Positions 1 through 7,315 of a stretch of 64,000 nucleotides of DNA are shown here, in pieces. The position numbers and the translations under genes were made by a program. The notes under the pieces were generated by a model. It saw only the letters and a program-made list of their open reading frames with translations, was not told the DNA's origin and ran no database searches. Each line of letters begins with the position of its first letter. Position 1 is the first letter of the stretch. The stretch is from DASUPK01 sp963695805 (GTDB taxonomy: Bacteria; Actinomycetota; Thermoleophilia; Solirubrobacterales; 70-9): assembly GCA_963695805.1 (NCBI GenBank), contig CAVOHV010000010.1, positions 8,985-72,984 on the forward strand, in the 5' to 3' direction.

Positions 1-302
1 AGGTCGACGGTGACCCCTCGAAGGTCGTCCTCTGGCCCCAGCACTTCGACATCGCCCTCGATCTCGGCTCGGAGACGGCGGGCGAGCGGGCGACGATCGG
101 AGCGTCGCCCGGAGATGAGAACCACTCCGAGCCCTACCTCTACGTCACCCCGTGGACGGCCGATGTCTCGGGGGAGCTCTGGCAAGCCCAGGGCTTTGAG
201 GGCGCCGAGCTCGGGTACGCCGAGCTGTTGGCGGCGCCCGACCAGCGGCGGGCTGCCCTCGACTTCCTCCGCGAGCGGTATCGGGCCCTGCAGCAGCAGT
301 GA
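1..302 (+). CDS. C-terminal end of a conserved hypothetical protein (5' truncated by window edge)
   Basis: An open frame enters from the left edge (first full codon at position 3) and ends at TGA 300-302, giving about 99 residues. It contains WPQHFDIA, then GASPGDENHSEPYLYV and PW, and ends in a charged helix (ALDFLRERYRAL). I recognise this as a pattern seen in uncharacterised actinobacterial proteins but know no function. The stop overlaps the GTG start of the following protease by 4 nt (GTGA), so the two are probably translationally coupled. GC-rich third positions support coding. Confidence 0.7.
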   Translation, partial: VDGDPSKVVLWPQHFDIALDLGSETAGERATIGASPGDENHSEPYLYVTPWTADVSGELWQAQGFEGAELGYAELLAAPDQRRAALDFLRERYRALQQQ

Positions 303-1129
303 CCCGGCAGCTGGCTTGTGCCGCCGCGGTGCTCGGCGCCGCCATTCTCGTGGCCGCGCCGGGCGCGGGTGGCACGACCACACCGTCCCCGCGCATCGTC
401 GGCGGCGGCAAGGCGAACGCGACAGGGTGGCAGTTCGCCGTCGCCCTGGAGCAGAAGCGCCGACTGATCTGCACCGGGACGCTGATCGCGCCAACCAAGG
501 TGTTGACGGCCGCCCACTGCGCGAAGGGCGGCAAGCGCAAGCAGCTCTCGGTCTTCGCGGGCAGCGCCTCGATCAAGCCGGCGCGACGGCCTCCCCGGAT
601 CAAGGTGAGTGGTGTGGTGATCGACCCGACCTACAACGGCCGTAAGGTCGAGCGCGACTTCGCCGTCCTGACGCTGGCGAGAGCCCCGGCCGTTGACCCG
701 ATCGTGCTGCCTACCGCAGCTGAGGCGAAGACTGGGACCAGCCCCGACCGGATCGTCCGCACCGGCGGCTTCGGCACGAGGAGCGCCTGGGGTTTCAACG
801 TCGCCCGGCGCCTGAAGGCAACCAGAGAGCGGGTTTTCCGTGCACGAGTCTGCGATCGCCTCTTCGGCAAGGATCGTGGCTTCCAGCAGGGGACGATGAT
901 CTGCGCGCTCGGGAAGCGGATCCGGCGCTTCCACAGCCGGCTGCCCTACCACTCGACCTCCTGCACCGGCGACAGCGGCGGGCCGGTTGTGGCTGACACC
1001 CCCCGGGGCCCCCGCCTGGTGGGCGTCGTCAGCGCCGGCCCCTTCCCCTGCGGCCTCGGCGCCCCCAGCCTCTACGCGCGGGTCTCGAGCCGGCTGGGAT
1101 TCATCCGCCGCGCGGCGGGACTGCCCTAG
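299..1129 (+). CDS. Secreted trypsin-like serine protease (S1 family)
   Basis: The protein has 276 aa. A signal peptide (about residues 1-25, Ala-rich core) is followed by the activation-type N-terminus RIVGG (32-36). The catalytic triad is complete: His73 in TAAHC, Asp120 in ERDFAVL and Ser226 in GDSGGPV. Cysteines flank the His and Ser motifs as in secreted trypsins. It is expected to be exported and to hydrolyse peptide bonds outside the membrane. The S1 pocket residue lies in the segment before GDSGG (STSCTGDSGGP), where no Asp is found six residues before the catalytic Ser, so trypsin-type Arg/Lys specificity is not assured. The GTG start overlaps the stop of the upstream gene. A large secreted hydrolase is convergent only 3 nt downstream. 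Confidence 0.9.
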   Translation: MTRQLACAAAVLGAAILVAAPGAGGTTTPSPRIVGGGKANATGWQFAVALEQKRRLICTGTLIAPTKVLTAAHCAKGGKRKQLSVFAGSASIKPARRPPRIKVSGVVIDPTYNGRKVERDFAVLTLARAPAVDPIVLPTAAEAKTGTSPDRIVRTGGFGTRSAWGFNVARRLKATRERVFRARVCDRLFGKDRGFQQGTMICALGKRIRRFHSRLPYHSTSCTGDSGGPVVADTPRGPRLVGVVSAGPFPCGLGAPSLYARVSSRLGFIRRAAGLP

Positions 1130-1132
1130 GGG

Positions 1133-3595
1133 CTACGGGCCCGGTCCCGTATAGCCGCCCGAGTAGCAGGGGCTCGCGCCGCACGGGTTGGTGACGACGC
1201 CGTTCGGCCTCAGGAAATCGGAGATCAGCTGTAGCGCCAGCGGCGCTCCGCGCGGTGCACCATGGGGGTCCTCGCCCTCGCGATTCGGCGTGTTGGTGAA
1301 GGGCGGGGGCGGCACGCCGATCGTGTCCGGTGGCGGGCTCGGGTTCGGGCGGACCGGGCCGATGTCCCCGTAGACGACGGCCGAGCCGTCGAACGGATAG
1401 CTGCCGATCGCGGGAACGTTCCAGAGGATGTCGTGGTCCGGCCAGCGTGCCGGGTCGAGGATCGGGGTGTGTGTCGAGGCGCCGATGGTCCGGGCCTCCA
1501 CGTCGGACTGGAAGTTCGTCACCTGGTGGTCGCCGAGGGCGACGTTCATCAGCACCTTGTGGGCGGGATTCCCCGGCAGCGGATTCGAGGTCATGCGGTG
1601 CGCGTAGCCGTTCGGCTCGCCGCGATCCCAGAGCATCTGGATCATCGAGAGGATCAGGGGCCTCGAGAGCTCGTCCTTGTACGAGTTGTTGAGGATCAGC
1701 GCGAACTCGTCGTAGTCCACCGATCGCGGGAGCAGCACGGAGTAGTTCATCGCCGGCACGTTGAGGACCGCTCGCGTGAAATCCGGGTCGACGGCCGTGA
1801 GCGCGCCGCCCATGATCCCGCCCTGGCTCGAGCCCTGGTAATAGAGCTCAGTGTCGTCGATCACCGAGGCGCTGCTCGTCATCCCGTCGACGTGGAACGC
1901 CCCGTCCGAGGCGAACCCGCTCGGCATCGCCATCACGCGACCGAGGAGGATCTCGTCGAGGAGGCCCTGCTGGAGCCGGTCGGCCAGTTGAGGGAATTTG
2001 GACAGGTCGCCGAGGATCCCGACGGTGTTGCTCACGTCGCTGTTCGACATGCCGATCTCGTCGGTGGCGCAGAGAACGAAGCCGTAGGTGTTGGCGAGTT
2101 CCTGCTGAATGTCGGCGTTGAACACCTCGGACGCACTGCCGAACAGCCCGTGCCCGTAGATCGCCGGGCGACCGGGCGTGGGCGTTCCTTCGGTCGCCGA
2201 GCGGGGGATGATGCAGTCGAAGTTGGCGGTCCAGTCGTTGCCGGTGTTACGGCTGGGCAGCCCGTCGCCGCCGAGCTGGAAGCTGCCGCCCGGGCCGCAG
2301 TTCGGCTCCAGGTAGCAGGGAACCGTGAACGTGCCTCGGACGCGGCGGGCGATCTCGGGGTCCTGGACGGGGGTGAAGTTGTCGACCTGAGTCACCTGGA
2401 AGTCCGGGGCGGAGCCGTCCATGACCCCGTCGCCGGGGGTGGTGTCGCCGAGGGACGCCAGGGCGTCGTCTCGGATGTGAAGCTCGCGGGCGGCGATGTT
2501 CTCGTCGGTCGCGACGGTGAAATCCCACGCCAGGTACAGGTTCGAGCGCCGGATGCCCGCGCCGCGCAATGTGTGGAAGATCGACTCGAAGCGAGACCGC
2601 TGGGCGTTGATTGGGGCCTCGCTCGACGGGAGCTGGTCGCGGTAGTAGCGGAATCCCTCCGGGGCCGGAATCGTCTGTCCGGCGGCGTCCTTCAGGTTGC
2701 GCAGGGCGACGACGTAGCGGTGCCCGGAGGCGAAGTTGACGGCAGGGTGGATCTCGAGGGCGGTTGTCCCGGGGCTGCCGGCGTTGGAGTCGATCTCAAC
2801 CCAGATCGGCTGGCGTTGGCCCGTCGTCGCGTCGATCACGACCACCGGTGCGTCGGGGTCGGCGTAGCGGCCGATGTGGTTGATCGGGGTTGCGGCTGTC
2901 TGCTGAAGGGCGGGCGCACTGTCGAGGCCCGGCACCTTGAGGACGATTCCAGCACCCGGGCTGAAGCCGTCGTTGCGGAGGTAGGCGCTCGGATCGATCG
3001 GGGTGCCCCCGGCGTTCTTGGGCATCCCGGCGGCGTGGAAGTCGACTTGTCTGCCAGTCGCCGTCGATGGGTGGGAGACCGTGTAGTAGTCGTCAGGGAA
3101 AGGCAGCAGGCAGAGGGATCCCTGCTGCTGGCCGATGAAGTCGCAGTCCGCGGCGCGGCTCAGGTCGATGGGCTTGGGAGCACAGCCGGCGCTGTTGCGG
3201 ACGAGGTCGCTACCCCGCCTCTGCTTTCCGGCGCTCACCTTGATCTGCCGCGCCTCGCAGCTGCCGATCGCGGCCCTGCCGGCCTCTGTCAGCTTCAGAC
3301 GGACGATCCGCTTGTGCCGGCCAGCGCGGCCGACCTTCGTAAGACGCGACGGGGTGGGGTCATCGAAGGTCGTTGAGGTCGCCTTCACCTTCATTCCCGC
3401 GCGGTGCTTCTTGGGCAGGCGTACCCGCAGCCCACGCTTGAGGATCTTCGTCTGGGTCGCTCCGAGAATTGCAACCCGGCCGCCGCCGCGACTCTTTCCG
3501 TGCCCCGCGATCGCCGCCACGGGCGGCGTGACGACCAGCACTCCGACCGCGACGACCGTCGCTGCTCCCACCGCCAGCTTCGAGATCCCTCGCAT
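1133..3595 (-). CDS. Large secreted alpha/beta-hydrolase-like protein
   Basis: The protein has 820 aa from ATG at 3595; a GTG at 3598 directly upstream is an alternative, and AGGACAGGG fits the ATG better. It opens with a signal peptide (GISKLAVGAATVVAVGVLVV) and a basic region of about 100 residues. The C-terminal half has alpha/beta-hydrolase hallmarks: YGHGLFG (oxyanion-type HG motif), a nucleophile elbow GSSQGG near residue 590, and a GDHQV segment that could supply the catalytic His. The last ~60 residues are Pro/Gly-rich with two Cys. Substrate is unknown; an esterase or lipase-type reaction is inferred. Long relatives of unknown function occur in Thermoleophilia and Myxococcota as far as I recall. 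The gene is convergent with the trypsin gene. Confidence 0.75.
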   Translation of the reverse strand: MRGISKLAVGAATVVAVGVLVVTPPVAAIAGHGKSRGGGRVAILGATQTKILKRGLRVRLPKKHRAGMKVKATSTTFDDPTPSRLTKVGRAGRHKRIVRLKLTEAGRAAIGSCEARQIKVSAGKQRRGSDLVRNSAGCAPKPIDLSRAADCDFIGQQQGSLCLLPFPDDYYTVSHPSTATGRQVDFHAAGMPKNAGGTPIDPSAYLRNDGFSPGAGIVLKVPGLDSAPALQQTAATPINHIGRYADPDAPVVVIDATTGQRQPIWVEIDSNAGSPGTTALEIHPAVNFASGHRYVVALRNLKDAAGQTIPAPEGFRYYRDQLPSSEAPINAQRSRFESIFHTLRGAGIRRSNLYLAWDFTVATDENIAARELHIRDDALASLGDTTPGDGVMDGSAPDFQVTQVDNFTPVQDPEIARRVRGTFTVPCYLEPNCGPGGSFQLGGDGLPSRNTGNDWTANFDCIIPRSATEGTPTPGRPAIYGHGLFGSASEVFNADIQQELANTYGFVLCATDEIGMSNSDVSNTVGILGDLSKFPQLADRLQQGLLDEILLGRVMAMPSGFASDGAFHVDGMTSSASVIDDTELYYQGSSQGGIMGGALTAVDPDFTRAVLNVPAMNYSVLLPRSVDYDEFALILNNSYKDELSRPLILSMIQMLWDRGEPNGYAHRMTSNPLPGNPAHKVLMNVALGDHQVTNFQSDVEARTIGASTHTPILDPARWPDHDILWNVPAIGSYPFDGSAVVYGDIGPVRPNPSPPPDTIGVPPPPFTNTPNREGEDPHGAPRGAPLALQLISDFLRPNGVVTNPCGASPCYSGGYTGPGP

Positions 3596-3699
3596 CACAT
3601 CCCTGTCCTGGGCAGGACCCTACACGTGCTGTCAAAGCCGGCGAAAGAGCATCCGCCGGGGGGTGTCCAGGTGGCTTCCTAGCCTTGAACAATCAGAGA

Positions 3700-4131
3700 A
3701 TGAGTAGGAAGGCCGAACTACGACGCTGCGGCCGTTGCAAGCAGTCTTTGCCTCTCTCCGCATTCGCCCGTTACGGCAGCGGCTACCAGTCGTATTGCCG
3801 CGCGTGCCAGAGGGAGTACGACGCTGCCTGGTACCGGGAAAACCGGGCGCAAAGACAAGCCAAGGTGAAAGCCGATCGGCGAGAGTACGTGGCGTGGCTC
3901 GATTCACTGAAGGACGGGAAACTCTGCACCGATTGCGGGCGCAGCTACCCGCCGTACGTAATGGAATGGGATCATCTGCCAGAGGCGGTGAAGACCCTCG
4001 TCCTCGCTGACACGAGACGGGCGGCCTTCTCCAAGACACGAATCTTGGCCGAACTAGAGAACTGCGAGCTGGTCTGCGCTAACTGCCACCGTGAGCGCAC
4101 CTTCGGCGCCGGCCGAAAGAAAGCTGCCTAG
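3700..4131 (+). CDS. HNH endonuclease-like zinc-ribbon protein
   Basis: The protein has 143 aa from ATG 3700; an in-frame TTG lies 15 nt upstream. An N-terminal CxxC...CRAC zinc ribbon (RRCGRCKQ, YCRACQRE) is followed by a basic helix. The HNH core follows: CTDCG, then WDHL, then CANCHRERT. This is the treble-clef arrangement of small HNH nucleases, in which the Asp-His pair would bind the metal and scissile phosphate. The first His of the canonical motif is in WDHLP. It is a single gene, convergent with tRNA-Thr, which makes a phage or defence remnant possible but unproven. It could also be a non-nucleolytic zinc protein. Confidence 0.65.
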   Translation: MSRKAELRRCGRCKQSLPLSAFARYGSGYQSYCRACQREYDAAWYRENRAQRQAKVKADRREYVAWLDSLKDGKLCTDCGRSYPPYVMEWDHLPEAVKTLVLADTRRAAFSKTRILAELENCELVCANCHRERTFGAGRKKAA

Positions 4132-4132
4132 A

Positions 4133-4205
4133 AGCCCAGGGCCGGGCTCGAACCGGCGACCTCATCTTTACGAGAGATGTGCTCTACCAACTGAGCTACC
4201 TGGGC
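4133..4205 (-). tRNA. tRNA-Thr (anticodon CGT)
   Basis: The minus strand folds into a full cloverleaf. The acceptor is GCCCAGG/CCTGGGC, the D-arm GCTC-AGTTGGTA-GAGC, and the anticodon stem CATCT/AGATG with loop CTCGTAA (anticodon CGT, reads ACG). The T-arm is GCCGG-TTCGAGC-CCGGC. All stems are perfectly paired. No CCA is encoded after the discriminator. Confidence 0.97.
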
Positions 4206-4240
4206 ACTCCTACTGACGGGCGATTGTAAGGTCCCGCCCC

Positions 4241-5008
4241 ATGAACGAACAGCCACTGCTTACCGAACGCCGCGACCGCGTTCTCCTCATCACTCTGAAC
4301 CGGCCGGACGCGCGGAATGCCGTCAACCTGGCGATGGCCGAGGCGATGGCGGCCGCACTCGACGAGCTCGACTCCACCGACGAACTGAGCCTCGGCGTGA
4401 TCGCCGGCGAGGGCAAGGGCTTCAGCTCGGGGATGGACCTGAAGGCGTTCGCAAGCGGCGAGCGGCCCTGGGCCGGCGATCGCGGCTTCGCCGGAATCGT
4501 CCAGAAGCCCGCCGAGAAGCCGCTGATCGCCGCGATCGAGGGCTTCGCCGTGGCGGGCGGGCTGGAGATCGCGCTGGCCTGCGACCTGATCGTCGCTGCG
4601 AAGGGCGCCAGGCTCGGCATCCCGGAGGCTAAGCGCGGACTGGTGGCTGCCGGAGGCGCTCTCCGCCAGCTGCCTCGCCGCCTCCCAGCTGCGATCGCGA
4701 TGGAGCTCGCGCTCACGGGAGAGACGATCACCGCCGACCGCGCTACCGAGCTCGGCCTCGTCAACCGGCTTGCCGACCCGGGCAAGGCGCTGGATGTCGC
4801 CCTCGATCTCGCGGAGGAGGTGGCGGCCAACGCGCCGATGGCGCTGCGAGCCTCGAAGACGGTCCTCAACAAGCAGTGGTCCTGGGACGACGAGACCTTC
4901 TGGGCGAAGCAGGGGGAGCTCATCGCGCCGGTGTTCGCCTCAGGGGATGCGATCGAGGGCGCGACCGCCTTCGCCGAGAAGCGCGAACCGAACTGGCGCG
5001 GACGCTAG
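4241..5008 (+). CDS. Enoyl-CoA hydratase/isomerase (crotonase family)
   Basis: The protein has 255 aa, full length for the family. The N-terminal strand with NRPDARNAV is followed by the two oxyanion-hole segments GFSSGMDLKAF and GFAVAGGLEIALACD, which bind and polarise the acyl-CoA thioester. At the second catalytic position the segment GIPEAKRGLVAAGG has Glu in PEAK but a Val-Ala-Ala where hydratases often have the second Glu, so the exact reaction (hydratase, isomerase or other crotonase) is open. It is monocistronic, next to tRNA-Thr, and cytoplasmic. It probably acts in fatty-acid or other acyl-CoA breakdown. Confidence 0.88.
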   Translation: MNEQPLLTERRDRVLLITLNRPDARNAVNLAMAEAMAAALDELDSTDELSLGVIAGEGKGFSSGMDLKAFASGERPWAGDRGFAGIVQKPAEKPLIAAIEGFAVAGGLEIALACDLIVAAKGARLGIPEAKRGLVAAGGALRQLPRRLPAAIAMELALTGETITADRATELGLVNRLADPGKALDVALDLAEEVAANAPMALRASKTVLNKQWSWDDETFWAKQGELIAPVFASGDAIEGATAFAEKREPNWRGR

Positions 5009-5033
5009 CGGCGCCATCCCCCGCGGCCGTGCC

Positions 5034-5438
5034 CTACTCGGACAGCCCTGCAGCTTCGAGGGCCTCACTTTCGCTCAAAAACATCCCCACCCAAATCACC
5101 TGCCCCGCGCGGACCTCCCCGAGCTGAAAGACCACGGGGGACTTCACCCCGACTCCGCTCCCGCTTCCCTCGCCACTAACTCGGATGTTGGCAAGGACGT
5201 AGTCCTCGCCTACCGGCACGCACTGCTCCAGGTCCAACCGAAAGCCTCGAAACGTGTCCCGCCAGGTCTTCCAAAACTCCCGGACCTCTTCACGGCCGCG
5301 ATAAGTCGCGGCATCGGGAAAGGAATCGGGCGTCTGCCACTCGATGTCGGGGTGCATCAGCTCGAGGGCAGAGTCGAGGTCGCCGCGATTGAACGCCTCT
5401 ACCGCCCGCCGGACCGTCTCCACGTTCTCCTCCGACAT
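5034..5438 (-). CDS. SnoaL/NTF2-like protein, MSEENVE...EAAGLSE type
   Basis: The protein has 134 aa, a single cone-shaped alpha+beta NTF2-like domain. It starts MSEENVETVRRAVEAFNRGD and has the HPDIEW segment typical of the SnoaL fold around residues 29-34. It ends EALEAAGLSE. Such proteins are small ligand-binding or isomerase-type domains and most have no known substrate. It lies 3 nt downstream of a second SnoaL gene (5442-5840), forming an operon. The TAG-GCG-ATG junction is the same as at 63308. There is no upstream Shine-Dalgarno; an AGGAG lies inside codons 3-4. Length and fold are intact, so it is likely functional. Confidence 0.85.
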   Translation of the reverse strand: MSEENVETVRRAVEAFNRGDLDSALELMHPDIEWQTPDSFPDAATYRGREEVREFWKTWRDTFRGFRLDLEQCVPVGEDYVLANIRVSGEGSGSGVGVKSPVVFQLGEVRAGQVIWVGMFLSESEALEAAGLSE

Positions 5439-5441
5439 CGC

Positions 5442-5840
5442 CTACTCCGACAGCCCGGCGGCTTCGAGGGCCTCGGCATGGCTTTGGTATGCCCGACCCC
5501 ACACGCCAAGACCGTCGCGGTAGCGGGTGAGCCAGCCGATTTCCGAGTCCAACGCGACGCCGCTCCTGAACCGGGCGCGAAGCCGGCCGAGCGCGAGGAC
5601 GGTGTCGCCGAGGTCTCGAACCTCCTCCACACTCGCCTCGATTTCCTCGAACGTGGCGTCCACGTTCGCCCACCACGCCCTGAGGCCCTCGTGGCCGTGG
5701 TAGGCGTCGTCGCCCTCAACCTGCGCTGTGAACGGGTACCACTCCGCCTCCGGGTGCCAGATCACCAGCATCGCCTCGATGTCGCGTCCGTTGTACGCCT
5801 CAATGGCCGTACGGAAGAGCTCGACGTTCTCCTGCGACAT
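5442..5840 (-). CDS. SnoaL/NTF2-like protein, MSQENVE...EAAGLSE type
   Basis: The protein has 132 aa. It begins MSQENVELFRTAIEAYNGRD, contains WHPEAEWYPF and AYHGHEGLRAWW (usual landmarks of the SnoaL fold), and ends HAEALEAAGLSE. It is first of a two-gene operon with the paralogue at 5034. The middle of the protein shares little with that paralogue, while the first seven and last ten residues are nearly the same, down to the DNA. Function is unknown; a small-molecule binding or stress-related role is only inferred from the fold. Confidence 0.85.
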   Translation of the reverse strand: MSQENVELFRTAIEAYNGRDIEAMLVIWHPEAEWYPFTAQVEGDDAYHGHEGLRAWWANVDATFEEIEASVEEVRDLGDTVLALGRLRARFRSGVALDSEIGWLTRYRDGLGVWGRAYQSHAEALEAAGLSE

Positions 5841-5903
5841 CGCCCACCCAGTATCTCGCGACCAAACGAACGTGGTGAAAAGCTGCGCTCCTGGAGTCGC
5901 CGT

Positions 5904-6740
5904 CTACGAACGAGCGGAAGCGCTCTCGGCCGGCACCGGCTCCGGAGCTACGCCGTTTGAGCTGGCCTGTGGTGCCGAGACCCCCGCGACGGCGTGGGCG
6001 CCGCCATCGACGTGGATCAACTCTCCGCTGATCGCCTCGGACCAGTCTGAGAGCAGGAAGCAGACGGCCCGCGCGACCGGGGTCGGGTCCTCCGGGTCCC
6101 AGCCGAGCGGGGCGGCCTCATGCCAGCTGCCCGAGAGCCCGTCGAAGCCGGGGATGCCGCCGGCGGCCGGTGAAGAAATTGGGCCGGCGGAGACGAGGTT
6201 GGCGCGGATCCCGCGGGGACCGAGCTCCCGCGCCAGGTAGCGGTTGACGGCCTCCAGGGCGGCTTTCGCGACCCCCATCCAGTCGTAGGCCGGCCAGGCG
6301 ACAGACGCGTCGAAGTCGAGGCCGACCACGCTGCCGCCCGACTCCATCAGCGGAGCGAGATGGCGCGCCAGTGCCTGGTAGGAGTACGCGCTCGTACGGA
6401 AGGCCTCCATCGCGCTCTCGCACGGGGTCTCCATGAATTTGCCCCCGATCGCATCCTGCGGCGCGAAGGCGATCGCGTGCAGGACGCCGTCGACGCCACC
6501 CCACCGCTGCTCGAGGTCGCTCGCCAGCCCGGTCAGGTCGCTCTCTGAGTTCACGTCCAGCTCGAGCACCTCGGGCGGCTCCGGCAGCCGGGCCGCAGCT
6601 CGCTCGGTCATCCGGCGGGTCCGACCGAAACCGGTGAGCACGACCTCGGCGCCAGAGAGCTGCGCCTCGCGAGCGACCGCGAAGGCGATGCTCTTCCGGG
6701 TCAGCACCCCGGTGATCAGCAGTCTCTTCCGGGCGAGCAT
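5904..6740 (-). CDS. fabI: Enoyl-[ACP] reductase (FabI/InhA type)
   Basis: The protein has 278 aa and performs the last reduction of each fatty-acid elongation cycle (trans-2-enoyl-ACP plus NAD(P)H). It has the FabI-type divergent nucleotide motif (ITGVLTRKSIAFAVAREA, residues 9-26) rather than GxxxGxG, a conserved LDVNS segment, and the Tyr152-x6-Lys159 catalytic pair (AYDWMGVAK). VDGG sits near the C-terminus. A ~25-residue Ala/Pro/Ser-rich tail extends beyond the usual end. It is the last gene of the FAS II operon; its ATG overlaps the MaoC stop (ATGA), so it is translationally coupled. It is the expected target class of triclosan and isoniazid-type inhibitors. Confidence 0.93.
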   Translation of the reverse strand: MLARKRLLITGVLTRKSIAFAVAREAQLSGAEVVLTGFGRTRRMTERAAARLPEPPEVLELDVNSESDLTGLASDLEQRWGGVDGVLHAIAFAPQDAIGGKFMETPCESAMEAFRTSAYSYQALARHLAPLMESGGSVVGLDFDASVAWPAYDWMGVAKAALEAVNRYLARELGPRGIRANLVSAGPISSPAAGGIPGFDGLSGSWHEAAPLGWDPEDPTPVARAVCFLLSDWSEAISGELIHVDGGAHAVAGVSAPQASSNGVAPEPVPAESASARS

Positions 6741-7315
6741 CAGGCCAGCAACCTGCCGTTCTCGAGCGGCGAGAGATCGTCCGACGAACCATCAGCGGCA
6801 CCGGCGGTAGCCGTCGGCGAGCCGGCCTCCGTCTCGGGCTTGCGTCGCCAGAGCACCACGATCTCCATGCGGGCGACCAGCTCGTCGGACTGGTTCAAGA
6901 TCCGGACTGCCAGGGTGACCAGACCGGCCTCGGCGCCGAGCTCGCGCTTGCCGGAGAGGCGGGCGCGCACGCGGATCGTGTCCCCTAGTCCCACCGGCCG
7001 CTTCAGCACGGCGCTGTCGATCGACCGCAGAGCGAGCACGACCCGGGGGTCGATGGGCAGGAGCCCGAGGGCATAGGAGATCACGAGCATGCCGTGGGCG
7101 ATGCGGCGCCCAAAGGCGCTTTCGGCCGCCCAGGTCGCGTCCGCGTGCTGCGGGTGCCAGTCGCCGGTGAGCGCGGCGAAGGAGACGACGTCGTACTCGG
7201 TCACCGTGCGGCCCGAGGACTCCATCGAGTCCCCGATCTCCAGATCATCGAAATACGGCGGCGCCTCCCGCCAGAGGACTCCCTCGCGAACCGCCTCGAT
7301 CGTCTCCGTTGTCAT
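6740..7315 (-). CDS. MaoC-like hot-dog dehydratase, probable FAS II 3-hydroxyacyl dehydratase
   Basis: The protein has 191 aa. It is a single hot-dog domain with FDDLEIGD at the N-terminus and the hydratase motif GDWHPQHAD, where Asp and His would be catalytic; the usual DxNPxH has His in place of Asn. IAHGMLV follows. MaoC proteins interconvert (3R)-hydroxyacyl and 2-enoyl thioesters. Start and stop both overlap neighbours by 4 nt, placing it firmly inside the fatty-acid synthesis operon. No fabZ or fabA is present here, so I infer it supplies the dehydratase step, comparable to mycobacterial HadB. The last ~30 residues are low-complexity. Confidence 0.85.
   Translation of the reverse strand: MTTETIEAVREGVLWREAPPYFDDLEIGDSMESSGRTVTEYDVVSFAALTGDWHPQHADATWAAESAFGRRIAHGMLVISYALGLLPIDPRVVLALRSIDSAVLKRPVGLGDTIRVRARLSGKRELGAEAGLVTLAVRILNQSDELVARMEIVVLWRRKPETEAGSPTATAGAADGSSDDLSPLENGRLLA

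Noticed and set aside
1262..3376. Long plus-strand ORF (704 aa) opposite the secreted hydrolase
   Set aside because: Antisense shadow of high-GC coding; sequence is Arg/Val/Asp-rich without domains, while the minus frame has a signal peptide and hydrolase motifs.
5418..5438. Internal GTG (codon 6 of MSEENVE genes) as the true start, with GGAGGAG as its ribosome site
   Set aside because: In three of the paralogues the codon is GTC, not GTG, while the ATG is always kept.
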